The notes under the pieces: generated by a model
The model's input: only the letters and a program-made list of their open reading frames with translations
What the model was told of the DNA's origin: nothing
Databases searched by the model: none
In this document: piece after piece, positions 25,348 through 35,422 of the stretch
Layout of the letters: each line of letters begins with the position of its first letter
Position numbering within the stretch: the stretch's first letter is position 1
From: Komagataeibacter melaceti
Lineage (GTDB): Bacteria > Pseudomonadota > Alphaproteobacteria > Acetobacterales > Acetobacteraceae
DNA length: 64,000 bases
Direction of reading: 5' to 3'
Assembly (NCBI RefSeq): GCF_003403295.1
Contig: NZ_QUWV01000033.1
Coordinates: forward strand, 1-64,000
Position numbers and translations under genes: made by a program

Positions 25348-25441
25348 ACACATACCCCCGCCCCATGCACAAGGGGGCCGGACAAAAAATCGCATCCGCC
25401 ACCGGATACGGCCTGAAAAGCGCGGTCCGCTCCAGCCCTGC

Positions 25442-27223
25442 CTACTGCCCCACCGCCGCGCCGGACTGGTGGCGCATGTCCGCCCCGCCATAATAGCGCA
25501 TGGTGCTGGCCTGCCCGATACGCGGGCCACCGGCCAGGATGCTTTCAGCCAGCCCCCAGGGGGCGTGTTCCTTTATGGTGTATCCCTCACGCGTGAGCCT
25601 GCGCGTGACGGCGGGCGAGAGCGCGCCGCGTTCCACCTCCACCACATCGGGCTGCCACTGTTCATGGATGCGGGGCAGGTCAACGGCCTGCTGCACGTCC
25701 AGCCCGTAATCGACCACGCCCGTCAGCACGGACAGGATGATGGTGGGGATACGCGACCCGCCCGGGCTACCCAGCACCATGACCGGCTGCCCCGCGCGTG
25801 AGACGATGGTGGGCGCCATGGAGGAAAGGGGCGTCTTGCCCGGCGCGATCGCGTTGGCCGTGCTGCCGACGATGCCGAACATGTTGGGCGCGCCGGGACG
25901 GGTGGAGAAATCGTCCATCTCGTCATTCATCACGATGCCGGTGCGCCCCGCCACCACGCCCGCCCCGAACCAGCCATTGAGCGTATAGGTCACGGCCACG
26001 GCCATGCCGTTTCTGTCCGCGATGGAATAATGGGTCGTCTCCTCCTTTTCCGGGCCGGGCGCACCAGCGCGCAGGCTGGCGGAGGGGAGTGCACGATCAA
26101 GGGGCAGGTAGCGCCGGATCTCACGCGCATAGGCGGGATCGTTCAGGTGCTGCACCGGGTTGCTGACAAAATCCGGGTCACCCAGCGCCTGCCGGTCGGC
26201 ATAGGCATGGCGCATGGCCTCGAGCATGCGCTGCACGCCGGGGGCCGTATGCAGGCCAAGGGCATGCATGTCGTAGCCGGACAGGATATTCAGCATCTCA
26301 CACAGCGCGATGCCGCCCCCGCTGGGTGGCGGGGCGGTATCAATATGATAGCCGCGATAGTCACATGCCAGCGGCGTCATGACGCGCGTATGGTAGGCGC
26401 CAAGGTCCCGCCGGGTCAGGATGCCACCCCGCCTGGCGCTGGTCCTGACGATTTCACGCGCAATGGGGCCGCTATAGAAAGCGCGGGCGCCATGGCGGGA
26501 AATCCGCTCCAGCGTGCGGGCCAGATCAGCCTGCACCAGCCGCTCCCCCGCCATGAGGGGCGAGCCGTCAGGGTGCAGGAAAATCCTGCGTGCGTAGGGG
26601 TCCTTCGCAAAGGTTTCGGTAGAAGTATGGAGCAGGTCAACGTCACTCTGCTTCAGGACAAAACCGTCGCGCGCCAGTGCGATGGCCGGTGCCATGACCG
26701 TCGCACGCGGCAGGCTGCCATAGCGGTCATGCACCTGCTCTATCCCCGCCACGGTGCCGGGAACGGCCACGGCCCGCCACCCGGTGACGGAGGCCCCGGC
26801 CTCGACATTGCCCGCCGCATCCTGGTACATGGTGGGCGTGGCCGCGCCCGGCGCATGTTCACGGAAATCCACAAAACTCACATGCCCGTCCGGCGTGCGC
26901 AGCGTCATGAAGCCACCGCCGCCGATATTGCCTGCGGCCGGATAGACCACCGCCAGCGCATAGGCGACGGCTGCCGCCGCATCCACCGCATTGCCACCCC
27001 GCGCCAGCATATCCGCCCCCACGCGGGAGGCGATATCCTGCGCGCTGACCACCATGCCGTTGCGCCCCGGAACCGGGGCCAGCGCCACGGCCTGACCCGT
27101 GCGGGTCGTCTCGAACGCGAGCGGGTCGGTCGTGGTGGTCTGGGCCTGCGCGCCCACCGGCAGGCTCAGGCCCAGAAGCGCAAGAAAGGCCACGCGGCAA
27201 CGCAGCGCACAGGCAAAAGGCAT
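25442..27223 (-). CDS. ggt: Gamma-glutamyltransferase (periplasmic)
   Basis: 593 residues from the ATG at 27223, with GGGAG five bases upstream. A signal peptide spans about residues 1-27 (cleavage near AQAQ). The autoprocessing site is at T396 in EETTHYS, where the new N-terminal Thr becomes the nucleophile. Later GSPGGSRIPT and the GNIGGGGFM region near 98-106 fit the family. The enzyme hydrolyses glutathione and transfers gamma-glutamyl groups in the periplasm. It begins 23 bases after the map stop. Confidence 0.96.
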   Translation of the reverse strand: MPFACALRCRVAFLALLGLSLPVGAQAQTTTTDPLAFETTRTGQAVALAPVPGRNGMVVSAQDIASRVGADMLARGGNAVDAAAAVAYALAVVYPAAGNIGGGGFMTLRTPDGHVSFVDFREHAPGAATPTMYQDAAGNVEAGASVTGWRAVAVPGTVAGIEQVHDRYGSLPRATVMAPAIALARDGFVLKQSDVDLLHTSTETFAKDPYARRIFLHPDGSPLMAGERLVQADLARTLERISRHGARAFYSGPIAREIVRTSARRGGILTRRDLGAYHTRVMTPLACDYRGYHIDTAPPPSGGGIALCEMLNILSGYDMHALGLHTAPGVQRMLEAMRHAYADRQALGDPDFVSNPVQHLNDPAYAREIRRYLPLDRALPSASLRAGAPGPEKEETTHYSIADRNGMAVAVTYTLNGWFGAGVVAGRTGIVMNDEMDDFSTRPGAPNMFGIVGSTANAIAPGKTPLSSMAPTIVSRAGQPVMVLGSPGGSRIPTIILSVLTGVVDYGLDVQQAVDLPRIHEQWQPDVVEVERGALSPAVTRRLTREGYTIKEHAPWGLAESILAGGPRIGQASTMRYYGGADMRHQSGAAVGQ

Positions 27224-27246
27224 GGAGGCTCCCGTTCCTGCTGGTC

Positions 27247-28056
27247 TTATGCCACCGGCGGATAAGGCGGGCAGGTGTAGCCCGCGGGCGAAAGGGTGAA
27301 GACCTCGCACCCGTCTTCCGTAACACCCAGCATGTGCTCGAACTGGGCGGAGAGCGAACGGTCGCGCGTAACCGCTGTCCAGCCATCATCAAGGATCTTC
27401 ACATCGGGCCGCCCGATATTGAGCATGGGCTCGATGGTGAAGAACATGCCTGGACGCAGCACCAGCCCCTCACCGGGGCGACCGTAATGCAGCACGTTGG
27501 GCGGCGCGTGGAAGGTGCGGCCGATTCCATGGCCACAGAAATCCCGCACCACCGAAAAACGGCGCGCTTCGGCATAGGTCTGGATCACGTGCCCGATATC
27601 ACCCAGCGTGACACCCGGCCGCACGGCCTCGATGGACAGCATGAGGGCCTTGTACGTCGCCTCGATCAGCTTCTGCGCCTTGATGGAGACATTGCCGACC
27701 GTGTACATGCGGCTGGTATCGCCGTACCAGCCATCAAGGATGACGGTTACGTCGATATTGAGGATGTCACCATCCTTCAGCGCCCGATCACCCGGAATGC
27801 CATGGCAGACCACATGGTTGATCGAGATACAGCTTGAAGCCGGATAGCCCCGGTACCCCAGCGTTGCGGGAACCGCGCCATTGGCCACCATGTAGTCATG
27901 GATCAGCCTGTCGAGTTCACCCGTGGTCACCCCTTCACGCACGTGTGGCGTGATCATGTCCAGCGTGCGGGCGGCAAGCTGCCCGGCCGCACGCATACCG
28001 GCAAAATCTTCCGGGGCGTGAAGCTGCACCCCGCCGCCGTGCATATCGCCTTCCAT
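27247..28056 (-). CDS. map: Type I methionine aminopeptidase
   Basis: 269 residues from the ATG at 28056, with AGGA seven bases upstream. The pita-bread fold motifs are present: NGAVPATLGYRGYPASSCIS, then INHVVCHGIP (His ligand region), LNIDVTVILDGWYGDTSRM (paired Asp ligands), FCGHGIGRTFH and FTIEPML (Glu ligand). It removes initiator Met co-translationally. The N-terminus has a short Gly/His-rich extension. It is probably transcribed with ggt. Confidence 0.96.
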   Translation of the reverse strand: MEGDMHGGGVQLHAPEDFAGMRAAGQLAARTLDMITPHVREGVTTGELDRLIHDYMVANGAVPATLGYRGYPASSCISINHVVCHGIPGDRALKDGDILNIDVTVILDGWYGDTSRMYTVGNVSIKAQKLIEATYKALMLSIEAVRPGVTLGDIGHVIQTYAEARRFSVVRDFCGHGIGRTFHAPPNVLHYGRPGEGLVLRPGMFFTIEPMLNIGRPDVKILDDGWTAVTRDRSLSAQFEHMLGVTEDGCEVFTLSPAGYTCPPYPPVA

Positions 28057-28192
28057 GCCGTCATCCTTTCCTGTACTCGACACATGACCACCCGCCCGCG
28101 GTCATGCAAGGGACGGCAGGCACCTGCCTGTGCCGCCTGTCAGCCACGCCGGATGGATAATGGGGTTCCTATACAGCGCGGGATGGCTGCTG

Positions 28193-29317
28193 TCAGCTTC
28201 GGGCCTTCGCATGGCTGTGTGCGCCATGCGCCACACGCCCCATACCCACCAGATGCACATGCGCGCGCACCGGCACCGGACGGGCGTGCACGACCGTACC
28301 ATGCCCGTGCCTGAGCCGGGTATAGGCGGCAGGAATGGCAGGCAGGGCCGCAACCTGATCCGCACCACCATGCACGCGGGCGGAAGCAAGGCGCAGGCCA
28401 TGATGCGCGGAGGTAGAAGCCCCCGTGGCACGGGCCAGCAGCAGCGGGCGCATTGCGGGGCGGGTGGCGGGCACCGGGGCCACACCTTCGGCCTGGAAGC
28501 TTGTGTCGAGCAGGGACGCCATGGTCTTGTTGCGGCGGCTGTTGGAAGTTGCCCCCATGACCACGCCGATCAGCCGGACATTGTCCCGCACTGCCGATGT
28601 GACCAGGTTGTGCCCCGCCTCATCGGTATAACCGGTCTTGAGGCCATCGGCGCCGGGATAGGCGCCCAGCATCGGGTCATGATTGGGCACGGTCCGGCCA
28701 TGGAAATAGAATCCGGGCACCGCGAAGTAATGGTAGTATTCGCCGTAATCCACGATCAGGTGCCGCGCCAGCGTGGCAAGGTCGCGCGCCGAAGTCATCT
28801 GCTCCGGATTCGGCAGGCCGGAGGCATTGCGGAACACGGTGTCGTACATGCCCAGCCGACCGGCCTCACGCGTCATCATCGCGGCAAAGCGGGTCTCGTC
28901 CCCGCCGCCGAGGAATTCACCCAGCGCGCAGGCGGCGTCATTGGCGGATTTGGTGACAAGCGCGAGGACGGCCTGCTCCACCGTCAGGTGCGAACCCGGC
29001 CGCAGGCCAAGCTTGGAGGGTTCCATGGCCGCCGCGTGGGCTGACACCGGCATGACCTGATCCAGCGAGACCTGCCCCGTCCGCACGGCCTTGAATGTCA
29101 GGTAAAGCGTCATAAGTTTGGTAAGGCTGGCGGGGTAGCGCCGCAGGTCCGCGTCCTGCTGCGAGAGCACCGCCCCGCTGCCGGCATCGACCACGATCGT
29201 GCTGACCTGCCCGACGTACTGGGCGTGTGCGGCCTGCATGCCGCCACACCCGATGACCAGCCCGACGGCGGCTGCTACCTTCATGCGCGAAAGGCTGGTG
29301 GCTGGGGCGTGGCTCAT
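28193..29317 (-). CDS. D-alanyl-D-alanine carboxypeptidase (PBP5/6 family) with His-rich tail
   Basis: 374 residues with a signal peptide (hydrophobic core about residues 13-30, cleavage after AHA). The three penicillin-binding motifs are intact: S64-L-T-K67, S124-A-N126 and K227-T-G229. It should trim the terminal D-Ala of peptidoglycan pentapeptides in the periplasm. The usual PBP5 C-terminal beta domain and amphipathic anchor are not evident. Instead, residues about 300-374 form a low-complexity tail with 11 histidines, which could bind metal or cell-envelope polymers. Confidence 0.93.
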   Translation of the reverse strand: MSHAPATSLSRMKVAAAVGLVIGCGGMQAAHAQYVGQVSTIVVDAGSGAVLSQQDADLRRYPASLTKLMTLYLTFKAVRTGQVSLDQVMPVSAHAAAMEPSKLGLRPGSHLTVEQAVLALVTKSANDAACALGEFLGGGDETRFAAMMTREAGRLGMYDTVFRNASGLPNPEQMTSARDLATLARHLIVDYGEYYHYFAVPGFYFHGRTVPNHDPMLGAYPGADGLKTGYTDEAGHNLVTSAVRDNVRLIGVVMGATSNSRRNKTMASLLDTSFQAEGVAPVPATRPAMRPLLLARATGASTSAHHGLRLASARVHGGADQVAALPAIPAAYTRLRHGHGTVVHARPVPVRAHVHLVGMGRVAHGAHSHAKARS

Positions 29318-29564
29318 GGAATGGCGAAACCTGCGCGTGCAATATTCATCATACGGTTTCCGGGTGCCCGGTGGTTATCCGGCACCCCTCCATCCAGTCA
29401 TGGGTTGCGTGGCTGCAACCATACTAAAAGAAAGGTTTTATATCCGTCCAGAGCGTATTTGAATTCCGCCCGCGTTAACGCCAGTGGCATTATGGGGGCG
29501 GACGGATGCAAAAAATCCCGTCATCCGCGCACACGCCCCTTTCAACCAGCGGCAGAGTTCCAAT

Positions 29565-30011
29565 ATGGTAACTGTCATGTCTGCTATCGTTCGCCCCTCC
29601 CTGCCCCAGACCGTGCCGCACCCCGGCATGGAACGCTTCCGTCCGCACGGACATGGCGGCAACACGCCGCCACGCCATAACGGCGGGCAGGATTCACCTC
29701 CTGGTAACAATGATGACGGCATGATTGATGTGGTCATCCGCACCCGCCCACAGACCCGCAAGCCGGCGATGTACAAGGTGCTGATGCTGAACGACGACTA
29801 CACGCCCATGGAATTCGTGGTGCATGTGCTGGAGCGGTTTTTCCAGAAGAACCGCGAGGAGGCGACCGACATCATGCTGCATGTTCACAAACGCGGCGTC
29901 GGGGTCTGCGGGGTCTTTACGTATGAGGTGGCGGAAACCAAAGTAACACAGGTGATGGACCTGGCCCGCCAGAACCAGCACCCGCTGCAGTGCACGATCG
30001 AAAAGGACTGA
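29565..30011 (+). CDS. clpS: ATP-dependent Clp protease adaptor ClpS
   Basis: About 148 residues. The conserved core runs from [20 protein letters not shown] through [19 protein letters not shown], carrying the N-degron pocket. A long Pro/His-rich N-terminal extension precedes it, so the start is uncertain (29565, 29577 or 29628 are all in frame). ClpS delivers N-end rule substrates to ClpA, encoded about 160 bases downstream. aat in this window makes such substrates. Confidence 0.93.
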   Translation: MVTVMSAIVRPSLPQTVPHPGMERFRPHGHGGNTPPRHNGGQDSPPGNNDDGMIDVVIRTRPQTRKPAMYKVLMLNDDYTPMEFVVHVLERFFQKNREEATDIMLHVHKRGVGVCGVFTYEVAETKVTQVMDLARQNQHPLQCTIEKD

Positions 30012-30174
30012 AACCCCACGGACAGATTCGTACCCCAGCCCTCACCACGATGCGATCGCGTTCCATGGCATTTTGTGCTGGCATTTCCACCGCAACAGGG
30101 CAAGGATTGTCCTGACCTACCGGTTATGATCTCCGGGGCCACGATGGCCCCTCTTGGAAAAGGAGCGTCTCGGC

Positions 30175-32505
30175 ATGTTGTCACGTAATCTTGAACAGAC
30201 GCTTCACCGTGCGCTGACGTTGGCCGGCGATCGTCGGCATGAATATGCAACACTTGAGCACCTCCTCCTCGCGCTGATTGATGACCCGGATGCCGTAACG
30301 GTGTTCCGCGCATGCGGGGTGGACCTGAACAAGGTGCGCACTGACCTCACCGACTTCCTTGACAAGGACCTGGCGGGACTCGCCGCCGACCGTACGGTTG
30401 ACCCCAAGCCGACCGCCGCCTTCCAGCGCGTGATCCAGCGCGCCGCCATCCATGTCCAGTCAACCGGGCGTGACGAGGTGACGGGCGCGAATGTACTGGT
30501 CGCCCTGTTTGCCGAGCGCGAGAGCCATGCCGTCTATTTCCTGCAGCTGCAGGACATGACGCGGCTGGATGCGGTCAACTTCATCTCCCACGGCATTGCC
30601 AAGGCTCCGGACCGCTCCACGCGCCGCCCCGTGGCTGGCAGCGCGCCCGAGGGCACGGAAGGCGAGGAACGCGGCAAGGCCGGGCAGAAGAGCCAGGATG
30701 CGCTGTCCACCTACTGCACCAACCTCAATGAAAAGGCGCTGGACGGCAAGGTCGATCCCCTGATCGGGCGCGACTCCGAAATCGAGCGCACCATCCAGAT
30801 CCTGTGCCGCCGCACCAAGAACAACCCGCTCTATGTGGGTGACCCGGGCGTGGGCAAGACCGCCATTGCCGAGGGACTGGCCAAGCGCATTGTCGAAGGG
30901 GACGTGCCCGAGGTCCTGCTCAACGCCACCATCTATTCGCTGGACATGGGCGCGCTGCTGGCGGGCACGCGCTACCGTGGTGATTTCGAGGAACGGCTGA
31001 AGGCGGTCGTGACCGAACTCGACAACAACCCCGGCAGCATCCTGTTCATTGACGAGATCCACACCGTCATCGGCGCGGGCGCGACATCGGGCGGGGCGAT
31101 GGATGCCTCCAACCTGCTCAAGCCCGCACTGGCGGCGGGCACGCTGCGCTGCATGGGTTCGACCACCTACAAGGAATACCGCCAGCACTTTGAAAAGGAC
31201 CGTGCGCTGGTACGCCGGTTCCAGAAAATCGATGTGGCGGAACCCTCGGTCGATGATGCGGTCAAGATCCTGCGCGGGCTCAAGATCAATTACGAAAAGC
31301 ACCACAAGGTGCGCTACACCGATGACGCGATCCGGGGTGCGGTGGAACTGTCCGCCAAGTACATCCATGACCGCAAGCTGCCCGACAAGGCCATCGACGT
31401 GATTGACGAGGTCGGGGCATCACGCATGCTGGTGCCGGAAAACCGCCGCCGCAAGACCGTGACCCTGAAGGATGTGGAGGACATCGTAGCGAAGATCGCC
31501 CGTATTCCGCCCAAGAGCGTTTCCACCGATGACAAGGAAACCCTGCGTTCGCTCGAACGTGACCTCAAGGGCATGGTCTATGGGCAGGACAAGGCGATCG
31601 AGACCCTGACGGCCGCGATCAAGCTGTCCCGCGCCGGGCTGCGCGACCCCGAAAAGCCGATTGGCAACTACCTGTTCTCCGGCCCCACGGGTGTCGGCAA
31701 GACGGAAGTGGCCAAGCAGCTTGCCAGCACGCTGGGCATCGAACTGATCCGCTTCGACATGTCGGAATACATGGAGCGTCATTCGATTTCCCGCCTGATC
31801 GGCGCGCCGCCGGGTTATGTCGGGTTCGACCAGGGTGGCCTGCTGACGGACGCCATCGACCAGCACCCGCATGCGGTCCTGCTGCTTGATGAAATCGAGA
31901 AGGCACACCAGGACCTGTACAACGTGCTGCTGCAGGTCATGGACCACGGGCGGCTGACCGACCACAACGGCAAGACGGTCGATTTCCGCAATGTTGTGCT
32001 GATCATGACGACAAACGCGGGCGCTGCCGACCTGAGCAAGGAAGCGATCGGGTTTGGCCGCACGTCGCGCGACGGGGATGACGAGGATGCAATCAAGCGC
32101 ATCTTCACGCCGGAGTTCCGTAACCGGCTTGATGCGATCATTCCGTTCGCCAACCTGTCGCCCGAAGTGGTGGACCGGGTGGTGGAGAAGTTCATCTTCC
32201 AGCTTGAAGCCCAGCTGGCGGACCGGAACGTGATGATCGAGATCTCGTCTGCCGCGCGTGAATGGCTGGCGGAACGCGGCTATGACCGCCTGTATGGCGC
32301 CCGGCCGCTGGGCCGGGTCATTCAGGAATACATCAAGAAGCCGCTGGCGGAAGAACTGCTGTTTGGCAAGCTGACCAAGGGTGGGGTCGCCAAGATTTCG
32401 CTCAAGGATGGCAAGCTTGACTTTGAATACATCTCCACCGCGGAAAACGCTTCCGCCGAAGGGGATGAAGGGGACAGCACCCGCGAAGCGGAAGCTGCCG
32501 ACTAA
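30175..32505 (+). CDS. clpA: ATP-dependent Clp protease ATP-binding subunit ClpA
   Basis: 776 residues from [10 protein letters not shown], with GGAG nine bases upstream. It has an N-domain with two Clp repeats (binds ClpS), a first AAA module with Walker A GDPGVGKT near 222-229, and a second AAA module with Walker A GPTGVGKT near 503-510. The ClpP-docking loop IGFG is present near 625. It unfolds substrates for ClpP in the cytoplasm. A strong terminator follows. Confidence 0.97.
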   Translation: MLSRNLEQTLHRALTLAGDRRHEYATLEHLLLALIDDPDAVTVFRACGVDLNKVRTDLTDFLDKDLAGLAADRTVDPKPTAAFQRVIQRAAIHVQSTGRDEVTGANVLVALFAERESHAVYFLQLQDMTRLDAVNFISHGIAKAPDRSTRRPVAGSAPEGTEGEERGKAGQKSQDALSTYCTNLNEKALDGKVDPLIGRDSEIERTIQILCRRTKNNPLYVGDPGVGKTAIAEGLAKRIVEGDVPEVLLNATIYSLDMGALLAGTRYRGDFEERLKAVVTELDNNPGSILFIDEIHTVIGAGATSGGAMDASNLLKPALAAGTLRCMGSTTYKEYRQHFEKDRALVRRFQKIDVAEPSVDDAVKILRGLKINYEKHHKVRYTDDAIRGAVELSAKYIHDRKLPDKAIDVIDEVGASRMLVPENRRRKTVTLKDVEDIVAKIARIPPKSVSTDDKETLRSLERDLKGMVYGQDKAIETLTAAIKLSRAGLRDPEKPIGNYLFSGPTGVGKTEVAKQLASTLGIELIRFDMSEYMERHSISRLIGAPPGYVGFDQGGLLTDAIDQHPHAVLLLDEIEKAHQDLYNVLLQVMDHGRLTDHNGKTVDFRNVVLIMTTNAGAADLSKEAIGFGRTSRDGDDEDAIKRIFTPEFRNRLDAIIPFANLSPEVVDRVVEKFIFQLEAQLADRNVMIEISSAAREWLAERGYDRLYGARPLGRVIQEYIKKPLAEELLFGKLTKGGVAKISLKDGKLDFEYISTAENASAEGDEGDSTREAEAAD

Positions 32506-32532
32506 CAGCAGTTTTCAACACGGACCTGAAGG

Positions 32533-32560
32533 ACAGGGGCCAGAAATGGCCCCTGTTTTC
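32533..32560 (+). terminator. Rho-independent terminator of clpA
   Basis: ACAGGGGCCA pairs perfectly with TGGCCCCTGT around a four-base loop and is followed by TTTTC. It lies about 28 bases after the clpA stop. Confidence 0.85.
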
Positions 32561-32592
32561 TTGTGGGCTCTCCTGCCCCATGGCATGAAGCA

Positions 32593-32919
32593 ATGATGCT
32601 TACCGCCGCCATCTACATTCCTGCCGCCTTTGCTGAGATCGGCGGGTGTTTCTGCTTCTGGGCATGGATGCGCCTGGGGCGTTCCGCGCTTGTGCTGATA
32701 CCGGGCGGGATTTGCCTGGCCCTGTTCGCATGGATGCTGACCTTCAGCCCGGCGGATAACGCGGGCCGGGCCTATGCCATTTACGGTGGCGTCTATATCG
32801 CGGCCAGCCTGATCTGGTCATGGCTGGTGGAGGGCCTGCCGCCCGACCGGTGGGACATGACCGGTGCTGCGATCTGCCTACTTGGGGCCGCTATCATTTT
32901 GCTGGGGCCGCGCGGATAA
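32593..32919 (+). CDS. YnfA family (UPF0060) membrane protein
   Basis: About 108 residues with four transmembrane segments. Typical signatures are [38 protein letters not shown], and [20 protein letters not shown] near the C-terminus. The family is a relative of small multidrug resistance proteins; YnfA itself has been proposed as a drug efflux protein. Two adjacent ATGs (32593, 32596) could start it. It stands between the clpA terminator and a convergent gene. Confidence 0.94.
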   Translation: MMLTAAIYIPAAFAEIGGCFCFWAWMRLGRSALVLIPGGICLALFAWMLTFSPADNAGRAYAIYGGVYIAASLIWSWLVEGLPPDRWDMTGAAICLLGAAIILLGPRG

Positions 32920-32964
32920 GGACCGGGGCAGGTTTTCTGAAAACAGCCAGATGATGGTTTCCGG

Positions 32965-32992
32965 ACGCCGCCTTTCTGAAAAAAGGCGGCGT
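32965..32992. terminator. Bidirectional terminator between convergent genes
   Basis: ACGCCGCCTTT (32965-32975) pairs perfectly with AAAGGCGGCGT (32982-32992). It lies between the ynfA-like gene and the convergent DUF3465-like gene. The core also resembles the central part of the dispersed repeat found at 44.7 and 56.5 kb. Confidence 0.75.
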
Positions 32993-33002
32993 TATCCGAA
33001 TT

Positions 33003-33530
33003 TTACTGGTAGCGGCTACCGTTGATCACGACATAGCCTTCCACCGGCCAGTTACGACCCGTGCCGTGGTGTGTCCAGTCAATGCCCTGGCTGCGCGGGC
33101 TGTCATAATAATACCGCCCCAGCACATCGGCCTGATCCCCCTTGGCCACCCATGGCCATGCGGGGGCCGACATGCGGTCCAGATCGGACACGATGCGGAT
33201 GGACACGCCACTGCCGACATCAACATAGAAATATCCATGCCAGCCGCTACGGGTGCGCCGTGCGCGTGACACCGCGATTACACGGCCACACACATGCTCG
33301 ACCCGGTCGGCATGGGGGCCGGAGGCGCTTTCCGCCATTTCCACATCGGCCAGGAATTTGCGATCATCGCACTGCAACGGCACCGGCCCGGCCTCGGGCT
33401 GGGCATATTGTGCCTCCGTGCGCGCATGGTCCCGACTCCGGGCATAAGCAGCGGATGGCACCATCGCCTGTGTGGCGAGAGCCGCCATCAGCCCCATCAC
33501 ACCGTACTGTCGTAACCACCCTGCCGCCAT
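33003..33530 (-). CDS. Exported DUF3465-like protein
   Basis: 175 residues with a signal peptide (about residues 1-30, cleavage after YARS/AYA). The mature domain has two cysteines (LQCDD and HVCGRV), then HGYFYVDVG, IRIVSDLD, WVAKGDQADVLGRYYYD and the ending GIDWTHHGTGRNWP. These match the small DUF3465 domain, an OB-like fold with a WTHH signature. The family's role is unknown; location is predicted periplasmic. Confidence 0.82.
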   Translation of the reverse strand: MAAGWLRQYGVMGLMAALATQAMVPSAAYARSRDHARTEAQYAQPEAGPVPLQCDDRKFLADVEMAESASGPHADRVEHVCGRVIAVSRARRTRSGWHGYFYVDVGSGVSIRIVSDLDRMSAPAWPWVAKGDQADVLGRYYYDSPRSQGIDWTHHGTGRNWPVEGYVVINGSRYQ

Positions 33531-33587
33531 CGGACTGCTCCCTCCCCGTATAAGATCACAGTCTTTTGCGGGGTGTGGCCCCGGCCG

Positions 33588-34523
33588 TCAATGAAGCGGG
33601 CCGTGGGCCACGCCATGCGCGGGCGGCGGGGCTTCGGCCAGAAGTTCCTGACGGGCCTTTTCCATCTCCGCCTTCATGGCCGGGTCAAGTGTCGGCACCT
33701 TCAGGTCCATCTTTTCCAGTGCGTCGATAATCGCTTCGATCACCACCAACCGTTCAAACCATTTCTGGTCCGCCGGTACCACAAACCACGGGGCGTCGGG
33801 GTGGGCCGTGTGGCGGATCGCATCCTCATACGCATGCTGGTAGTCATCCCAGTAGTGGCGTTCACGGATGTCGGCTGCGGAAAATTTCCAGTTCTTGGAA
33901 TGATGGTCGATACGGCGCAGGAAACGCTTGCGCTGTTCCTCCTTGGAAATATGCAGGAAGAATTTGAGCACGACCGTTCCCTGCCGCGCCATGTACCGCT
34001 CGAAATGGCTGATGTCCTGATAACGGTCTTCCCAGAACGAGGACTGCTTGCGCAGCCGTGGCGGCAGGCATTCATGGTCCAGCAGTTCGGGGTGCACGCG
34101 CGTAACCAGCACTTCCTCATAATGGCTGCGGTTGAAGATGCCGATCCGGCCCGCCATGGGGGCGGCAAGATGTTCACGCCACAGGTAGCCATGCGCCAGT
34201 TCAACCGGGCCGGGCTGCTTGAATGACGTGACACTGACCCCCTGCGGGTTGATGCCCGACATGACATGCTTGATCACGCCGTCCTTGCCGCCCGCATCCA
34301 GCGCCTGCAGCACCACCAGTAGGGACCATGTACCCTCGGCGTACAGCAGGGATTGCAGGCGCGACAGGTCGTTGATGCGTGTCCTGAGCAGTTGCTTGCC
34401 GGTTTTCTTGTCCAGACCGCAGGCTTCCGCTGCGCGGGTGGGACAGGCGGCAAGGGAGAACCCCTGCCCGTTCGTGACCCGGAAACTGCGCGCCAGTTTC
34501 CGGCTGATATCCTTGCTGACCAT
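33588..34523 (-). CDS. ppk2: Polyphosphate kinase 2 family protein
   Basis: 311 residues, single PPK2 domain. Walker A is D76-A-G-G-K80-D-G. The Walker B/second motif lies in GRIGIFNRSHYEEVLVTRVHP and the lid region around KFFLHISKEEQRKRF. PPK2 enzymes use polyphosphate to phosphorylate nucleoside mono- or diphosphates; substrate class cannot be set from sequence by eye. The C-terminus has a short Ala/Pro/His tail. It starts 2 bases from the stop of the adjacent SDR gene. Confidence 0.94.
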   Translation of the reverse strand: MVSKDISRKLARSFRVTNGQGFSLAACPTRAAEACGLDKKTGKQLLRTRINDLSRLQSLLYAEGTWSLLVVLQALDAGGKDGVIKHVMSGINPQGVSVTSFKQPGPVELAHGYLWREHLAAPMAGRIGIFNRSHYEEVLVTRVHPELLDHECLPPRLRKQSSFWEDRYQDISHFERYMARQGTVVLKFFLHISKEEQRKRFLRRIDHHSKNWKFSAADIRERHYWDDYQHAYEDAIRHTAHPDAPWFVVPADQKWFERLVVIEAIIDALEKMDLKVPTLDPAMKAEMEKARQELLAEAPPPAHGVAHGPLH

Positions 34524-34525
34524 CT

Positions 34526-35284
34526 TCAGTCCTTCATGCCGCGTGCAACCGCAAGCCCGCCCGCTGCCTGACAGGTCGGCATCATTTCAATTTCGTTAAT
34601 GTTGACGTGACGCGGCAGGGAAAGAACCCATGCCACCGTCTCGGCTATATCGGCGGGCAGCAGCGGTTTCGTGCCTTCATAGACCGCCGCGGCCTTTGCG
34701 TCATCGCGCAGGCGGACATTGCTGAACTCACTGCCGCCGCACAGGCCGGGCTCAAGGTTGGTCACACGCACGTTATGGCCCAGCAGGTCACAGCGCAGGT
34801 TGCGCATGAACTGCCTGACAAACGCCTTGGTCGCGCCGTACACGTTACCGCCCGTATAGGGGTAGATTCCCGCCGTGCTGCCCAGCGAAACGATATGCCC
34901 GCGCTCACGCGCTACCATGCCGGGCAGCAGCACGCGCGTCAGTTCGGCCATGCCGGTCACGTTGGTGGAAATCATGGTCTGCCAGTTGGCGATGTCCGCC
35001 TCCTGCGCTTTCTCCATTCCCAGTGCCAGTCCGGCATTGTTGATCAGTATGTCCACATCGCGCCACGCTTCGGGCAAGGTGGTGGGCACGGCCGCGATCG
35101 CCGCCGCGTCATCCATATCCAGCCGGAAGGGCAGCAGGGCGGGACCAAAGCGCGCGGCCAGGGCGTCAAGGCGTTCCTGCCTGCGGCCGGTTGCGATCAC
35201 GCGGTAGCCATCATGCACGAGGCGTTCGGCAATCGCCTGACCGAATCCGGCCGTGGCGCCGGTTACCATTGCGATCTGCGTCAT
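34526..35284 (-). CDS. ydfG: SDR oxidoreductase of the YdfG type (3-hydroxy acid dehydrogenase)
   Basis: 252 residues from the ATG at 35284, which follows AGGAGAATTTCC. The TGATAGFG NADP motif is at 8-15. NNAGLALGMEKAQ, then IVSLGSTAGIYPYTGGNVYG with catalytic YGATK, and the C-terminal HVNINEIEMMPTCQ, align closely with E. coli YdfG as remembered. That enzyme oxidises L-allo-threonine and serine and reduces malonic semialdehyde. It is followed within 2 bases by ppk2. Confidence 0.9.
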   Translation of the reverse strand: MTQIAMVTGATAGFGQAIAERLVHDGYRVIATGRRQERLDALAARFGPALLPFRLDMDDAAAIAAVPTTLPEAWRDVDILINNAGLALGMEKAQEADIANWQTMISTNVTGMAELTRVLLPGMVARERGHIVSLGSTAGIYPYTGGNVYGATKAFVRQFMRNLRCDLLGHNVRVTNLEPGLCGGSEFSNVRLRDDAKAAAVYEGTKPLLPADIAETVAWVLSLPRHVNINEIEMMPTCQAAGGLAVARGMKD

Positions 35285-35422
35285 GGAAATTCTCCTTCCT
35301 GCGTGGATGGGGTCAGGGGCCAGCCTTGCATACCGACCGCATACCCTGATAGGGGCAATCGCCAACCCATGTAGTACCTGAAACAGTTGCAAATCAGGAC
35401 AAATCAGGTTCTATGGTGGTGC

